Positions 1 through 10,920 of a DNA stretch of 64,000 bases are shown here, in pieces. Source of the stretch: Hydra vulgaris (lineage: Eukaryota > Cnidaria > Hydrozoa > Anthoathecata > Hydridae). The stretch spans positions 38,947,501 through 39,011,500 of the forward strand of contig NC_088931.1 of assembly GCF_038396675.1 (NCBI RefSeq), given 5' to 3'. Below the pieces are notes generated by a model. The model saw only the letters and a list, made by a program, of their open reading frames with translations, ran no database searches and had not been told where the DNA came from. Every line of letters starts with the position of its first letter. Position 1 is the first letter of the stretch. A program made the translations under genes and the position numbers.

Positions 1-1544
1 AGGATATAAAGATCTATATGTAATGACAGCCATGTAACAATCATATCGGAAAACTACCAATTTGTAAATAACTAAAAAGAGATAAAAACATGGGTAGGCA
101 ATACGTATCTAATCTGCAAGTAATTTGAATAAAATTTAAACCATTTTAATATGAAAAAACGTCTTTTTTGTAGAGGATTAGGGAGAATTAAATAGGTGCC
201 TAAAACGCCATTTTCTGTTTCGTTTTGATGTTAAAGTTTATTCAAACGCAACTTTTAATTTAAATTAATATTTAAATTAGTAATACTGCCTGTAGTTTAA
301 ACTAGTACTTTGGAATATAATATAATTTTATTAATTGATTGCTCAGGCTGGTAAAGTCTATTATCAATACTAAAAACTATTATTTTCTGGAAAATAATTT
401 TATTGAATAAATCAAAATGTTTTTTTCTATTTTTTTTTTTTTCATTGAGTGTCGTATTCATAAAAAGGGTGCCTTAATCCTTTTTTTAATTTATATCCAC
501 TTGCATCCACGGAGAAATATTTTTGCCTTTACAAGAAGATTATCAATGTTCTTGTTTACAACAAGAAAAATAATAATAACGCTAAAGTTTGCTAAAAATT
601 AACAAGCTTTTATGTAGTCTTTTTGAAGTAAAAAGCTACTAATATAGTCTTTTTAAAGTAAAATACTATCATGTTGTCTTTTTGAAAATTGTTTGGTAAT
701 AAAAAACTCAAAAATGATGATTAGTGATGATTGATTAGTTGCCTGTAAGATTATTAAATACTCTTAATTTTTTTTAATTTATTTTTAAATTTAAAACACC
801 AAAAATCTCAAAGCGATCCATCCAATCTAAAAGTTAAATGGAGATAAACCATTAGTTTATTCAGCAGTTGGAGATGCTGGGGTTCGGCTAAGTGGCTATT
901 AATAAACCTTTAAGTGGGAAAAATATGAAGCTTTGGCTCCTATAAACATCGTCCTTTAGGGGCCTGCGTAAATCTGGTGGCAGTTGCAGGTGTTGGTCAA
1001 AAAAAAGAAATAAAAGTTTTTCAAGTAGTTCTTCTCCTTAATTCTAAAGTTAGTAGAATCACTAACAAAGATAATATTGGAAAATATCAAAGTATGAAGT
1101 TAGAAAAACCTTATCTCAAATGAAAAGTAACAAATCACCGGGATCAGGCGGCCTAATAAAATATAAATATATTATATTATGTTAAAAAATGATCTATAAA
1201 AAACTTGAAAAAAAAACACTGGAGAAATGACGCCCTCACAAAAACAAAATTTAATTTCATGTATTAATAAATAGAGGAAATAAAAAATCAGTAATTAACG
1301 AACTTAAGATTGAAGTCTTTCTAACAAACCTTGACATAAAGTTTTAACAAAAAACTTTGCTCAATAGATCAGAAAAAATTCTACCAAAAGTAGTAAATAG
1401 AAACCAAATAGCTTCAATCAAAAAAAGAACAATAAATAGCAAAATAAGTGACAGTAGAGATATTATCAGTATTTCTAACATTGATAAGCTAGAAATAAGG
1501 ATACTTTCCACAGTTCAAGTTAAAGCTTTCGAAAGAGTAAATAT

Positions 1545-1546
<2 letters not shown>
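1..1546. other. AT-rich DNA without a recognisable gene
   Basis: I see no supported coding region. Homopolymer runs and short open frames are what such base composition gives by chance. A slightly GC-richer patch at about 840-1000 could be the edge of an old repeat, but it has no motif I can name. Confidence 0.5.
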
Positions 1547-1621
<75 letters not shown>

Positions 1622-1717
1622 GTATATATATATATATATATATACATATGTATATATATATACATTTAGGTTTATATGTATATATATATACACATAAATA
1701 TATACATTAGATCTTAA

Positions 1718-1757
<40 letters not shown>

Positions 1758-1765
1758 TTAAGTAA

Positions 1766-1852
<87 letters not shown>
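1547..1852. repeat. (TA)n microsatellite cluster
   Basis: Three long runs of alternating T and A are broken by short non-repeat words such as TTTATG and GCATTAAG. Open frames here read as endless Tyr-Ile and are artefacts on both strands. The block separates the leftmost AT-rich DNA from the secreted-protein gene on the minus strand. Confidence 0.97.
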
Positions 1853-1855
<3 letters not shown>

Positions 1856-2049
1856 TAAGGTCTCAATAAAAACAATCTTTATGCTGCTAAATGTTTTGAT
1901 AGATTTAATGATTACGCTTATTAAATTATAGAGACACATTGGCTACGCTTAGTAAGGTCTCAATAGGCGCAATAAATAAGTAAAATAAGAGCAACAATAC
2001 AAAAGAAAGAAATTTTTTTTAAACCACATAATCATATAACAATATTTAA

Positions 2050-2678
2050 TTAGTTTAATGAATTTGCAAATGAGCCAAAAACGTCTACACAAACCATTCC
2101 GGAGTTATCCCCTTCATTTGAGTTGTATAGATCTTCTCCGCTCCAAATAGTGATATGCTGTCCTTCCCTTATGTATGCAGGGTAACTGAACTCTGTAAAA
2201 ATCACTTCATTATCGTTTGCAGTAAAACCAGGGTATTGATAAGATTTTGTGCCGTCATAAGTAAGCGCTTGATTAGGAGATGGAAAAATGGTCTGTTTTT
2301 TACCATCACAAACGTAAACGCTAAACTTGGTGTGGTCATCAGTGCATCCAAAGTTGCTTCCTTGAGCTGATGACCAGCATTTTAAAGATCCACTAACATA
2401 CACAAGCTTCGTTGCAACTAACCAACCGCTTTCATAAACAGGAACAAATCCAGGGAGATCATTTCTAGCTTGAAAACATAGGTTTCTTCGTAATAATACC
2501 CATTTCAAATCTAAAAAGTTGACAAAAATGAATAAAAAATATAAAATTTAACCACAATATTTTAAAAATAGAACATGTTACTCATACCTAAAAGCCTGTT
2601 CTTGTTATTACTGTTATAAATTATGGCGCATTCTGAAACTATAATAGGTAGTACACAAGCAAAGATAATCAACTTCAT
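2050..2678 (-). CDS. Small secreted cysteine-containing protein, paralogue A (2 exons)
   Basis: This is a minus-strand gene joined as 2678-2588 and 2510-2050, giving 183 residues. Exon 1 codes for a signal peptide starting MKLIIFACVLPIIVS and ends after one base of a codon (donor GTATGA). A 77-nt intron with acceptor TTTTTAG leads to exon 2, which opens DLKWVLLRRN. The mature part has cysteines in the contexts LCF, KCW, GCTDD, VCDG and VCVDV, and ends in a block with ITIWSGEDL and DNSGMVCVDVFG. The partner gene at 4738-5503 is a clear paralogue with the same intron phase and exon 1 length. I do not recognise a named family. The IW-GEDL...DN-G-VC-DV-G pattern looks like a cnidarian secreted domain of unknown role. 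No frameshift or stop is visible, so it is probably active. Confidence 0.85.
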
Positions 2679-2690
2679 TTTTTTTCTAAT

Positions 2691-2710
2691 GTTCTGCACA
2701 ATAAGAAAAT
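2691..2710 (-). promoter_or_regulatory. Splice acceptor just upstream of the start codon (possible spliced-leader site)
   Basis: On the minus strand a pyrimidine-leaning stretch ends in GTGCAG (AG at 2695-2694), 15 nt before the ATG at 2678. An acceptor so close to the start fits either a 5' UTR intron or trans-splicing of a leader, which is known in Hydra. The partner gene has the same arrangement. Confidence 0.5.
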
Positions 2711-3833
2711 AATTAAAAACATCAACCTATAGCGAAATAAGTTTGCAGTTAAATTGTGTACTCTGTATTTCAAATTAAAGCTTTTATATGAAAAAGGAAT
2801 TGTAGCACTTTCTTACTATTGCAGGTGATATGAAATAATTTTTCACAAGGTCTGGAGAAATTTAAAAAGTTTTAACCTGCTCACAAAAAACGAGTTAGCA
2901 ATATTTTACTATTTTAAATACAAATAAAGTTCACATAAGCAAGTTTGCTAGATATATTTATATATAAAACAATATGTTGAAATTTTTTAAAACTATTTAT
3001 TATTAGTTTTATTGATTATTTTTGACGCATCGTTTCAAGTAATTATGTTTATAAAAATTCTAATTGGGTTCAACAAAAAGTTCAATTTTATTAAAATTTA
3101 AATGCGAACCTTAAAGAGTAAACCTTACGTTCCCACTAGTTTAAATTAGGTCATTCATATTAAAACTGGGACTCGATGGGTGATGCAATACCATCTCAAT
3201 CTTTTCATAGAGCCCCTTAAAAAAAAAATATCGTTAAAACGTTCTAATAAACTGTAGCTAATTGTAAGATGTAAAATTTCCAGTTTAAATTTTCAAAGAT
3301 TTAAAATATATAAACCAATACATAAATAACTAAAAGAATAAACAATAAAATCCTTAAAAAAATAAAAAGTAAAACTATTTAGAAAAAACTCATCTGAGTT
3401 ATTAATATTCCTTAGAATTAAAAATGTTTTTTTTTGATTGAAACTTAAATGAGTTTAATGGTTGTTGTTTTCTAAATCTGCTTTTTAACACCAAAAAATC
3501 CAGATAGGTTTACGAGTATATAATAGACAGATACCATGTTAACATGTTAGAACAACATACCTCAATAATCTAAATAGTTCTGAAATTTCGAGGTTATCAT
3601 AACTAACTCAGTTAAGACACACATACAATACATTGTTTAAAGTAGTTGTTTAATTAGTATCAAACTAAACAACGCAGCTTAAAATTACCAACGAGTTTAA
3701 AATTTTTAACTGGGCAAACAAACCAGCAAATAAAAAAATAGAGAAAATTGCAATAAAACGTGGGTAGTGACATCTACGGTATAGCATATCAAAAATTTAG
3801 GGTTTTGTATTTCACCAAGATTATAGAGCGACA
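2711..3833. other. Intergenic DNA between the divergent paralogues, left part
   Basis: This stretch is AT-rich and has no coding signal. It holds the upstream region of paralogue A. I see no distinct TATA box or terminator that could be told apart from the background. Confidence 0.5.
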
Positions 3834-3841
3834 ACTCTGCT

Positions 3842-4028
3842 CAGGGCCGTCCCGAAGATATTTTAATGGGGGGGGGGGGGTGACATCTGTTTTTGGCCGA
3901 CTAAAGCCTAAAAAATTTTTTTGCCGACTAACGGTTCTTAAAAAAAGAAAAGGTCCTCGTTAGCCAACATTTGCCGATTGCTAACTATAGATCCCATTTT
4001 GCCGACTCCATTGTCAAATGTCGCGCTG
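3842..4028. mobile_element. Short hAT-like non-autonomous relic
   Basis: The left end reads CAGGGCCGTCCCG and the right end, reversed, reads CAGCGCGACATTTG. The flanks are ACTCTGCT (3834-3841) and ACTCTGAG (4029-4036), a 6 of 8 match for a hAT-size target duplication. The inside has a run of ten or more G and several TTTGCCGA words. It lies between the two secreted-protein genes. The boundary call is tentative because the terminal repeat is short. Confidence 0.45.
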
Positions 4029-4036
4029 ACTCTGAG

Positions 4037-4714
4037 AATAGCGGAGAGTGATATCTGACCGTATTTTGTGGTCGATATCATTCTTCGCTATTCTACTGAA
4101 CCAATTTTTTTAATAAAGAAAGAGAAAAAATGAAACTCTTTACAAATCCTTTTAGATGTTTGATCTGAATGTTCTTTACAAGCGCTCTGTTTTATTTTTA
4201 AAAAATAGAGTAGAACGTTAAATATCGAACATTAACAAATAAACAAAATAAGTGATAAAATGAAATTGTAATTAGAAAAGTCGGACAATAAAAAACAATT
4301 GGCTTATTATTTATATAACAACGATAGGAACTCACACTTTCCTGCGTTTTCCTTGCTTTATTCAGCTGGAAATTAACTATTCAAAATGGAAATATAGCAA
4401 CAAAAAATATAAAAAGTTTTAAATTATATATTGTTTGTTAAATTTAGAACATTATTTTTTTCGAATAAAAGATCCCAAATCGATAATTTGTAGTTTAATG
4501 CTTGGAGAATATCTCTTTGAAAAAATAGCTTTTTACGCCAGAGCAGAATCAAGCCCAAATTTATTCAATTGGTTGAAGGGTATGAATAATAAAATAATAA
4601 TAATATAAAAAAGTTCCTCAAATGCAGTGGCCCTCCACTTTACAGAGTTAAATGCAGTTTCAAAAAAATTCTTATTTAAATTTAATTTGTTACAAATGTA
4701 TTTATATTGACATA
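4037..4714. other. Upstream region of secreted paralogue B
   Basis: AT-rich DNA with no coding signal lies between the hAT-like relic and the acceptor before the start codon of paralogue B. Confidence 0.45.
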
Positions 4715-4726
4715 ATTTATTTTACA
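4712..4726 (+). promoter_or_regulatory. Splice acceptor just upstream of the start codon (possible spliced-leader site)
   Basis: TAATTTATTTTACAG ends at 4726, only 11 nt before the ATG at 4738. With the equivalent CAG before the paralogue this suggests a conserved 5' processing site, either for a spliced leader or for an intron in the 5' UTR. Which of the two cannot be told from DNA alone. Confidence 0.5.
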
Positions 4727-4737
4727 GTCAAATCGAA

Positions 4738-5503
4738 ATGAAACTCATTATCTTACTTTGCATTTTTCCTATCATTGTTGCTAAGGAACAGAAAGAAAAA
4801 AGATCATTATTGAGCACAAACTTGCAAGGTTTGAAAACTATTAATTAAGCTGTAGTCTTTACATGTACTTTTTATATTTATATATGTAATGTAAATAAAT
4901 ATGTAACTTTTCAAATGTAAACCATGAACCATGAAAATGGAACAATGGTATAGTTACTGCTTTCAGATCTTCTTTATTATTCGAGAAATAAAAACTATTT
5001 TAATCATAAATTTTGTTTCAACAGATTTATATAAAAGTATTGCTTTAGATTTAAAATGGGTGTTGCTAAGAAAAAATGCATGCTTCTCTGGCGCGAGTGA
5101 TCTTCCTGCAATTGTACCCATCTGGCAAGATGGATTTTTAGTAGCAACTAAACTAGTTCATGTAAGTGGAATTATCAAATGCTCTGGATCAGCTCAAGGA
5201 AGTAATTTTGGTTGCTACGATGATCACACTAAATTAAATGTCTTCGTTTGTGATGACAAAAGACAAGTTATCTTTCCATCTCCAAGTCAAGTAATCACTT
5301 ATGATGGCTATAAAAATTATCAGTATCCTGGTTTCATGGCTACTGACAAGGAGATCATTTTTTCTAACTTTCCTTACCCTGTTTTTGTGAACAACGGAGA
5401 ACAGATAACAATTTGGAATGGAGAAGATCTTTTTAATGTTGCTGATACGGATAATTCTGGCCGCGTTTGTGTTGATGTATACGGTTTAATTGGCTCTTCT
5501 TAA
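4738..5503 (+). CDS. Small secreted cysteine-containing protein, paralogue B (2 exons)
   Basis: This plus-strand gene is joined as 4738-4828 and 5025-5503, giving 189 residues. Exon 1 (91 nt, 30 codons plus one base) codes for a signal peptide MKLIILLCIFPIIVA followed by KEQKEKR, a possible dibasic processing site. The intron is 196 nt (donor GTTTGA, acceptor TTCAACAG). Exon 2 begins DLYKSIALDLKWVLLRKN and carries the same five cysteines as paralogue A (ACF, KCS, GCYDD, VCDD, VCVDV) plus VSG, SAQGSNFGC, YPGF and ITIWNGEDL blocks. An open frame runs upstream into the intron, but the conserved exon 1 argues against a start there. An AATAAA follows at 5557. The likely location is extracellular and the function is unknown. 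Confidence 0.87.
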
Positions 5504-5556
5504 AAGAAACTTATAAAACATTAATATATATCTATTGTTGAACATTTGCATTTTTA

Positions 5557-5562
5557 AATAAA
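5557..5562 (+). terminator. Polyadenylation signal AATAAA
   Basis: It lies 54 nt after the stop codon of secreted paralogue B, at a suitable distance for the 3' end of that transcript. Confidence 0.5.
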
Positions 5563-6746
5563 ATTTCAAATTTTCTTAGATTGATTTGTAGTACGATATA
5601 CATATAAAAAATATCAATTTGTAGAAGTATCTTACAAGAATGTTTTTTAATTTTTTTTTTTTTAATTTTAATTCCTTATTTAATTTGATAAACCTTTAAA
5701 CTATTCTGAGAAATAAGAGTATGTTTGCTATTACAAACAAATTTTCATAATGCAAAGACACTTTCCCTATTGGGCACCTGAATAAATAATACTTTCTAGA
5801 AGTTCAACTTCTTATAAACCTTCTCATTTAGGTACATTGTTATGCTGTATATTTGCATTGTTTTCTTATAAACAAAAATTTTAATCCTCACGGGAAATTC
5901 TTTTTATTTTTAGCAATAATTGCTTGCTCATTACATAAATTGCCCATACCTAAATCAAAATTTATTTATCCACCTGCTGCGAACATTTTTCAATGTGTCA
6001 GTTAAATTATATTTTAAAAGAACATGTTAAACATTGTACCTTTTAATTAACTGTAACAGCAAATTTAATTTTTTTTTACCGATCAAAACCACATTTTCTA
6101 TTTTATCAAAGCATCTAGCTTGTTTATATGAACATTAAACATTTCTTTTTGAGGCCTGTTAAATCCTCGTTAATAGTTTCTCTAATTTAAACAAGAGCAC
6201 CGATTGCTAAAAAACTTGCATCAACCCACGTGTTTCTTTGTTGTCATGCACAACCAAATCACCAAAAGCTGAATTAAAACTTTCTCAGCATAAACTTCTC
6301 AACGAACAAATTTCACACTCTCATCAAAGATTGTCCCAACCTTTTTGCAAATTAGCAACTTACCTTTTAAAAGACTCAAGCTATTTGTAACCAACCACAA
6401 ACTGGTTATTAACTTACCAACAGTCCAAAAACTGATAATGCTACTCTGTTTGTTAACTTTTTTGGGATCATATCCATTTGTTTCCCTAAAGACTAAATTA
6501 AATGATTATTGATTAAGTGTTTATTTACATAATCATTCCTAACCACATTCTCATTAAAAATATATTGCCCGCGTACACGGACGTTTCATTCTTCACTAAT
6601 TTACATTTTTTGATAAAAGCATCCACAATAAGTTTTATGATTATTAGCGTAACATTAGCGGGTTATCATTCGATACAACTTGGTTGTGTCTAATGATAAC
6701 CCTTGTTTCAAAACATCACGATTTTGAATAGCCAAAGAGTTTTCAT
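5563..6746. other. AT-rich DNA, no gene seen
   Basis: There is no open frame with recognisable motifs. Weak minus-strand coding-like text from the relic at 6824-7580 may extend into the right end but is too degraded to follow. Confidence 0.4.
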
Positions 6747-6822
6747 AAGTTCTTAGCTATTTTTTTATCTCCTTAACACACAGATCTGTGTGTTAAGGAG
6801 ATAAAAAAATAGCTAAGAACTT
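6747..6822. repeat. 76-nt perfect palindrome
   Basis: Two 38-nt arms meet without a loop at AGATCT (centre between 6784 and 6785). A third, nearly identical copy of the arm follows at 6824-6858. On the minus strand that third copy lies in a coding-like stretch (TDLCVNEIKK), so the palindrome seems to have arisen by inverted duplication of part of the relic next to it. Confidence 0.9.
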
Positions 6823-6823
6823 T

Positions 6824-7580
6824 CGCTATTTTTTTATCTCATTAACACACAGATCTGTATCTCTTTTATTTGCTTTAATTATGTTGTATGCTTCTCTCCA
6901 GTCCACGTTGCGTTCTTTGATACCATCAACCTCAAGAGTCGCAATTGCTTATCCGATAGATTGATAAACATTTACTTTATATTGCACTACCTTTGGAGAG
7001 TTAATACATTTATTTAAATTTTTGGACTATAAACTTTTATAAAAAATTATCTTTGAACATCTAGGGTCTACCGTAGCTATTTCTACATCGTTTAACAGCA
7101 AGGTTTCGCAGATTCCTTGCACCTACACTTTTTTCTAAGCATCTTTAAATATTTTAAAGCATTTTTTTTTTTGTCATCACATTTAAAATACTATAATATT
7201 TTCTTTGAAGTGTGAGGTTCAAACCCTTACAGTTGTAACAAGCCAACGGTATTTTTGTTGTAGGGTGTTGAAACACAGCGCCATCAGTATTTCTGTCATC
7301 CACATCTACGTGGTTTGAATCAACTTATACAGCATCAATTAAGAGTGTTGTTAATAGTACGAATTTAATTTCTATTGCTCCTTGTTTATCTTGCTTAAAG
7401 CATTAAAACTAAAGAAACAGTTTTTTTTTTAAAAGAATTCGAAAAAGTAGCTTCATATCCTGCTGTTTAGCAATTAATTCCGTTTGTTGTAGGGAAGAGT
7501 TTGCATTCATGATCCAAAAATTATTTCAGGCCAATCTATTGGGTACATGTTTTCCATTTATTCTCTTAGCTAATAATACA
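6824..7580 (-). pseudogene. Decayed coding remnant with cysteine-rich segment, family unknown
   Basis: Read on the minus strand, several stretches look coding: QDKQGAIEIKFVLLTTLLID, then NHVDVDDRNTDGAVFQHP, then IPLACYNCKGLNLTLQRKYY, then KKCRCKESAKPCC followed in another frame by KRCRN, and finally ERNVDWREAYNIIKANKRD. Stops and frame changes separate them. The CYNC and CRCK...CC...RCR spacing recalls CXC-type zinc-binding segments found in several cnidarian transposon proteins, but I cannot assign it. It is a relic and not a working gene. Confidence 0.45.
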
Positions 7581-7669
7581 TGATAGCAAACTTTATACCT
7601 TATTATTTATTTAATAACCATTTTTTTACCCGAGTATCCTAAGTAGATTTTAAATTAACTTAAGACACT

Positions 7670-7740
7670 CAATTTGAATCAAGGGTGCATACCAGTATAC
7701 TCCCTTCATCCTACCTATATGCACCTTTGATACAATGCAT
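7670..7740. repeat. Inverted pair of ATCAAAGGTGCATA-like motifs
   Basis: AATCAAGGGTGCATACC near 7674 faces TATGCACCTTTGAT near 7719-7732, about 30 nt apart. The same word recurs at about 10038-10094 and 10422-10452, so it may mark ends of a small dispersed element. Confidence 0.45.
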
Positions 7741-7939
7741 TTATACTTAATCCGAATTCAAATTTATACCTTGAATGTATAAGAATTATTTTTAAGTCAT
7801 CAAAACAATGTCTGTAATAAAAGGCAATAAAGTTATTATTAATTTTGTTACAAAATTATCATTCTGTAACAATATGGGCAAACCATATATATATAATGGA
7901 ATCACGAAATGTTTATCACAAACAACTTGAAACCACAGC

Positions 7940-8075
7940 AAAAGAATGCGATTGGGGTTATAGTATCTAATAATCTTAAAGTGAAGTTTACAAGCTGAGT
8001 ACGCAACTGCAGCTGAAAATAGAGTGCTAGAAAAATTTAAAAAAGGATTCAGAAGTCGTGATTCAACTCTTTGGC
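7940..8075 (+). pseudogene. CR1-like reverse transcriptase fragment
   Basis: The frame reads like LGVIVSNNLKVKF...NRVLEKFKKGFRSRDSTL, matching the segment after the RT thumb of CR1-type non-LTR retrotransposons (usually LGV-I-NL...ANR-LG-IKR-F-SRD). It has lost frame and joins a fragment of a different non-LTR type. Confidence 0.55.
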
Positions 8076-8698
8076 ATGTCCTATATATTACTTATATTCA
8101 AAAATTATTAAAAATTGTCGTCCCAGCATGATCTCCTCATTTCATAGGAGATATATTCAATCTAAGATCACCAATATAATTGGTATGGCGTATCGAGTTC
8201 GTTCGTATATCAATAAACAAAGTCTCAAACTAATATATTTTGGATTATTTCATTGCTTCATCAGTTATGCAAATATATCATGACCAAATACTCAACCATC
8301 AACACTTAAAAAAATTTATAGCTTACAAAAACATACGCGCAGAACCATTTACTCTAAAAATAAGCGTGAACACGCTAAACATGAAGAATATGAAAAAGAT
8401 AGATATTTTTGAAATAAATATCTATCAGCATTTAAATTTTATGTATCTATTCAACAATAATCTCTCTCTTGAAAACCTAAACATCACGTTTGAAGTAAAT
8501 AGTAATGAAAATTATTATCTAAGAGCAAATATAAGTAACACATATAAACTACCTAAAAACGTTAAAAAATATACTGAATATAGTATTGCATATCGAAATC
8601 CAAATATATGGAATATCTATCAAAAAAGATTTAAATGTATGGCAAAGTCATTAAGTTCATTTAAGTTTAAAATCAAAAAAGAAATTTTTGAAGCTTGA
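8076..8698 (+). pseudogene. Non-LTR retrotransposon ORF2 C-terminus (Jockey/L2-like)
   Basis: The reading runs SKITNIIGMAYRVRSYINK, FHCFISYANIS, then across an in-frame TGA where a Trp is usual (ANIAW), on to PNTQPSTLKKIYSLQK. A frameshift near 8385 is followed by IFEINIYQHLNFMY, NYYLRANISNTYKLP, and YTEYSIAYRNPNIWN, ending at a stop at 8696-8698. These are the usual landmarks of the ORF2 tail in this group (YANI-W, LDIFEIN-YQ, YSI-YR-P--WN). The upstream RT core and endonuclease are absent, as in a 5'-truncated copy. Confidence 0.75.
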
Positions 8699-9114
8699 GT
8701 AACTCTGGAGTTTGCTGCTTCTATTTTTTCAGTTTTTTTATCTTTAGCTTTATGCCTTTCTATATTCTATTGAAAGTATATATAGGGGCTCTATTAAAAG
8801 ATTGCGATAACGTATTGTCACCTTTATCTTCTTTGAGCCTCTGTCTGTTTAATTCTTTGTTTTATAAAGATCATTGTAATAAGAAAAAATTATATATTAT
8901 ATTGTATATACAAAAACGGTGCTTGTTGACAAGATTTTACTGTCTTCTTCGTTTTTACGGACATATTTTTCTTTCTTTTATATACGCATGTTGATTATTT
9001 TTCTTAAACAGCAAAATAGATAAAATACAAAAAAAAATATATATACAATCGAAAAAGTTCAACATCAAACCACAAAAAGGATTACGTCAATAAAACACCT
9101 AAAATACGCGGACA

Positions 9115-9390
9115 CGTTTAACACGGCATAATTTGACTACCCTTAAAACCCGCCGCATGCGTATTGACCTTATACAGAATTACAAAATAATTAATGGAAT
9201 TAATTCAATCAATTTTGTGGCGCCACAAATCACACCAGCGTATAGAAATCTAAAGTTTAAGAATAAGGAGCCATATCTTTGAACTAACCGCCGAAAAAAA
9301 TTTGAAACATTATGAAAGACGTAATTTTTTCACTAATCGAGTTTAAAAATTGGAAGTTCTTATTAACTACCACAGAACGCACTATCTCCC
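9115..9390 (+). pseudogene. CR1-like retrotransposon C-terminal fragment
   Basis: The frame around 9146-9215 reads RRMRIDLIQNYKIINGINSI and NFV, matching the R-R-RGDLI-TYKI-NG block found near the end of CR1-type ORF2. RRNFFTNRV and a NW/NSW-like end follow in broken frames. It is likely another piece of the element type seen at 7940. Confidence 0.55.
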
Positions 9391-9599
9391 AACTGTTTTA
9401 AATCTAGACTTTAAAAGTACAGTTTACTCACGTTTTTCAATTTGGCTTGCATAGTTACAAATATCGTCAGAAAAGAGAGTCTTTGTCTGCCTCTCTCCGT
9501 CAATAATTAGAATATACATTTTAGATAAATTCTTACGACGAACTGTTTTTACTGTGCATGATTTTAATAAATTAAAAAATTATAATTATTGATGACTGA

Positions 9600-10920
9600 A
9601 TAAATATACAAATACAAATGGTAACAAAGTTCGAAAATTAAGATATTTTTAAAAGAAATTGGCGTTTCTTTACATAACTCTTAAGCATCATTAAATTTAT
9701 TTCCTTCTCCTAAAATACACGCTAAACTGTATCGCCACTAAGAAGTGCATCATATTGGATAAACATTTATAATAAAGATTTTTATTTATAAGGATCTTCG
9801 TTATAAATAAACACAAAAACACACACATAAGACATATATAAAATATTAGTAAATCACTTGTCAAACTTTAAAATAGTACAACTCAATATTATAAGGACAC
9901 AAAATAGTATAAAAATCTTTATTATAAAGCTCTATTTTGGAAAAAAAAATATTTAAAACCAGTATAACATATTGTACAGAACTTTAAATGTTACTTTATC
10001 GTTTTTACATTTTATTATTATTATTATTATTATTTTGTGTACCAACCTTTGATCATGGGATCAAAGGTACATAAACGCATTAGGATCAAGGGTGCTAACC
10101 TGCTCAATTTTTATAAAAAAAATTTTTTTGTCATACTATATGCTTCTATAGCTTACCAAAAGCAACCATACAAGAGGTGAATAAATTACTTACAAAATGG
10201 TATAAACAAAATTACTCAACTAAAAAATATATTAAAAAAGTGAGGTTTCTGTAAAAGTAAAATATTTACTTTATGCCATCAAAATCAAACTTTTTAGAAA
10301 TAAATTTAATAATGGTCTATTCTGGTACGAAAACACCATTAATTTTGTAGATTCAATTTTATATCACGCTGGTTATCAGTCCTCTTTAATAAGTTATGTA
10401 GCTATGGAGGTAGGGCTAAAAGATCAAAGGTGCATACGGATCAAAGGTACAAATTCTCCCCTCTCAAAGTATTCAAAGTTTCATTATTTTCAATTTTTTT
10501 TTATTTTTTATTTGTACTTCCAATTTAAAATTTTGAAAAAAAATTAAACATAATAATCATTTAGACACGAAGCATTATATTTTTTATCATCCAGCTCTGT
10601 TTCATCATATTATTATCATTTATTTTATCATCATTGTCTAAATATTATCAATGAATAAATATAGACAAGTACTATTTATAGTTATTTTATTTATTTATTA
10701 TCGTTACCAACCCTGTTAATATAATTTGTTGATATTTAGTTTTTCTATTTCAAAACCAATGAAAAGTATAAATAAAAATGGTTCATTACTGTTTCTTTAC
10801 AGAAAATTCTTTACAGTTTATAATTTTTTTTTTTGTTGTGGTTTTTTTTTTGTTTTTTTTTATTTAATTTTTTTTAACATCGTATATTTAAAATATTTTT
10901 TATATATAAAAAAAGCGTGA
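9600..10920. other. AT-rich DNA with a TTA microsatellite and recurring GATCAAAGG words
   Basis: A TTA/ATT trinucleotide run occupies about 10013-10034. It is followed by a short hairpin CCTTTGATC-ATG-GGATCAAAGG, and related words occur at 10085 and 10422-10452. No coding region is supported. Upstream of 10920 the DNA becomes very T-rich and leads into the non-LTR element. Confidence 0.6.

Noticed and set aside
4931-5024. Start of secreted paralogue B within the open frame at 4931
   Set aside because: That stretch lies in the intron. The upstream exon with a signal peptide matches the paralogue in length and phase.
8695-8994. 99-residue hydrophobic open frame
   Set aside because: It follows directly on the retrotransposon tail, is T-rich, and reads as chance hydrophobic sequence.
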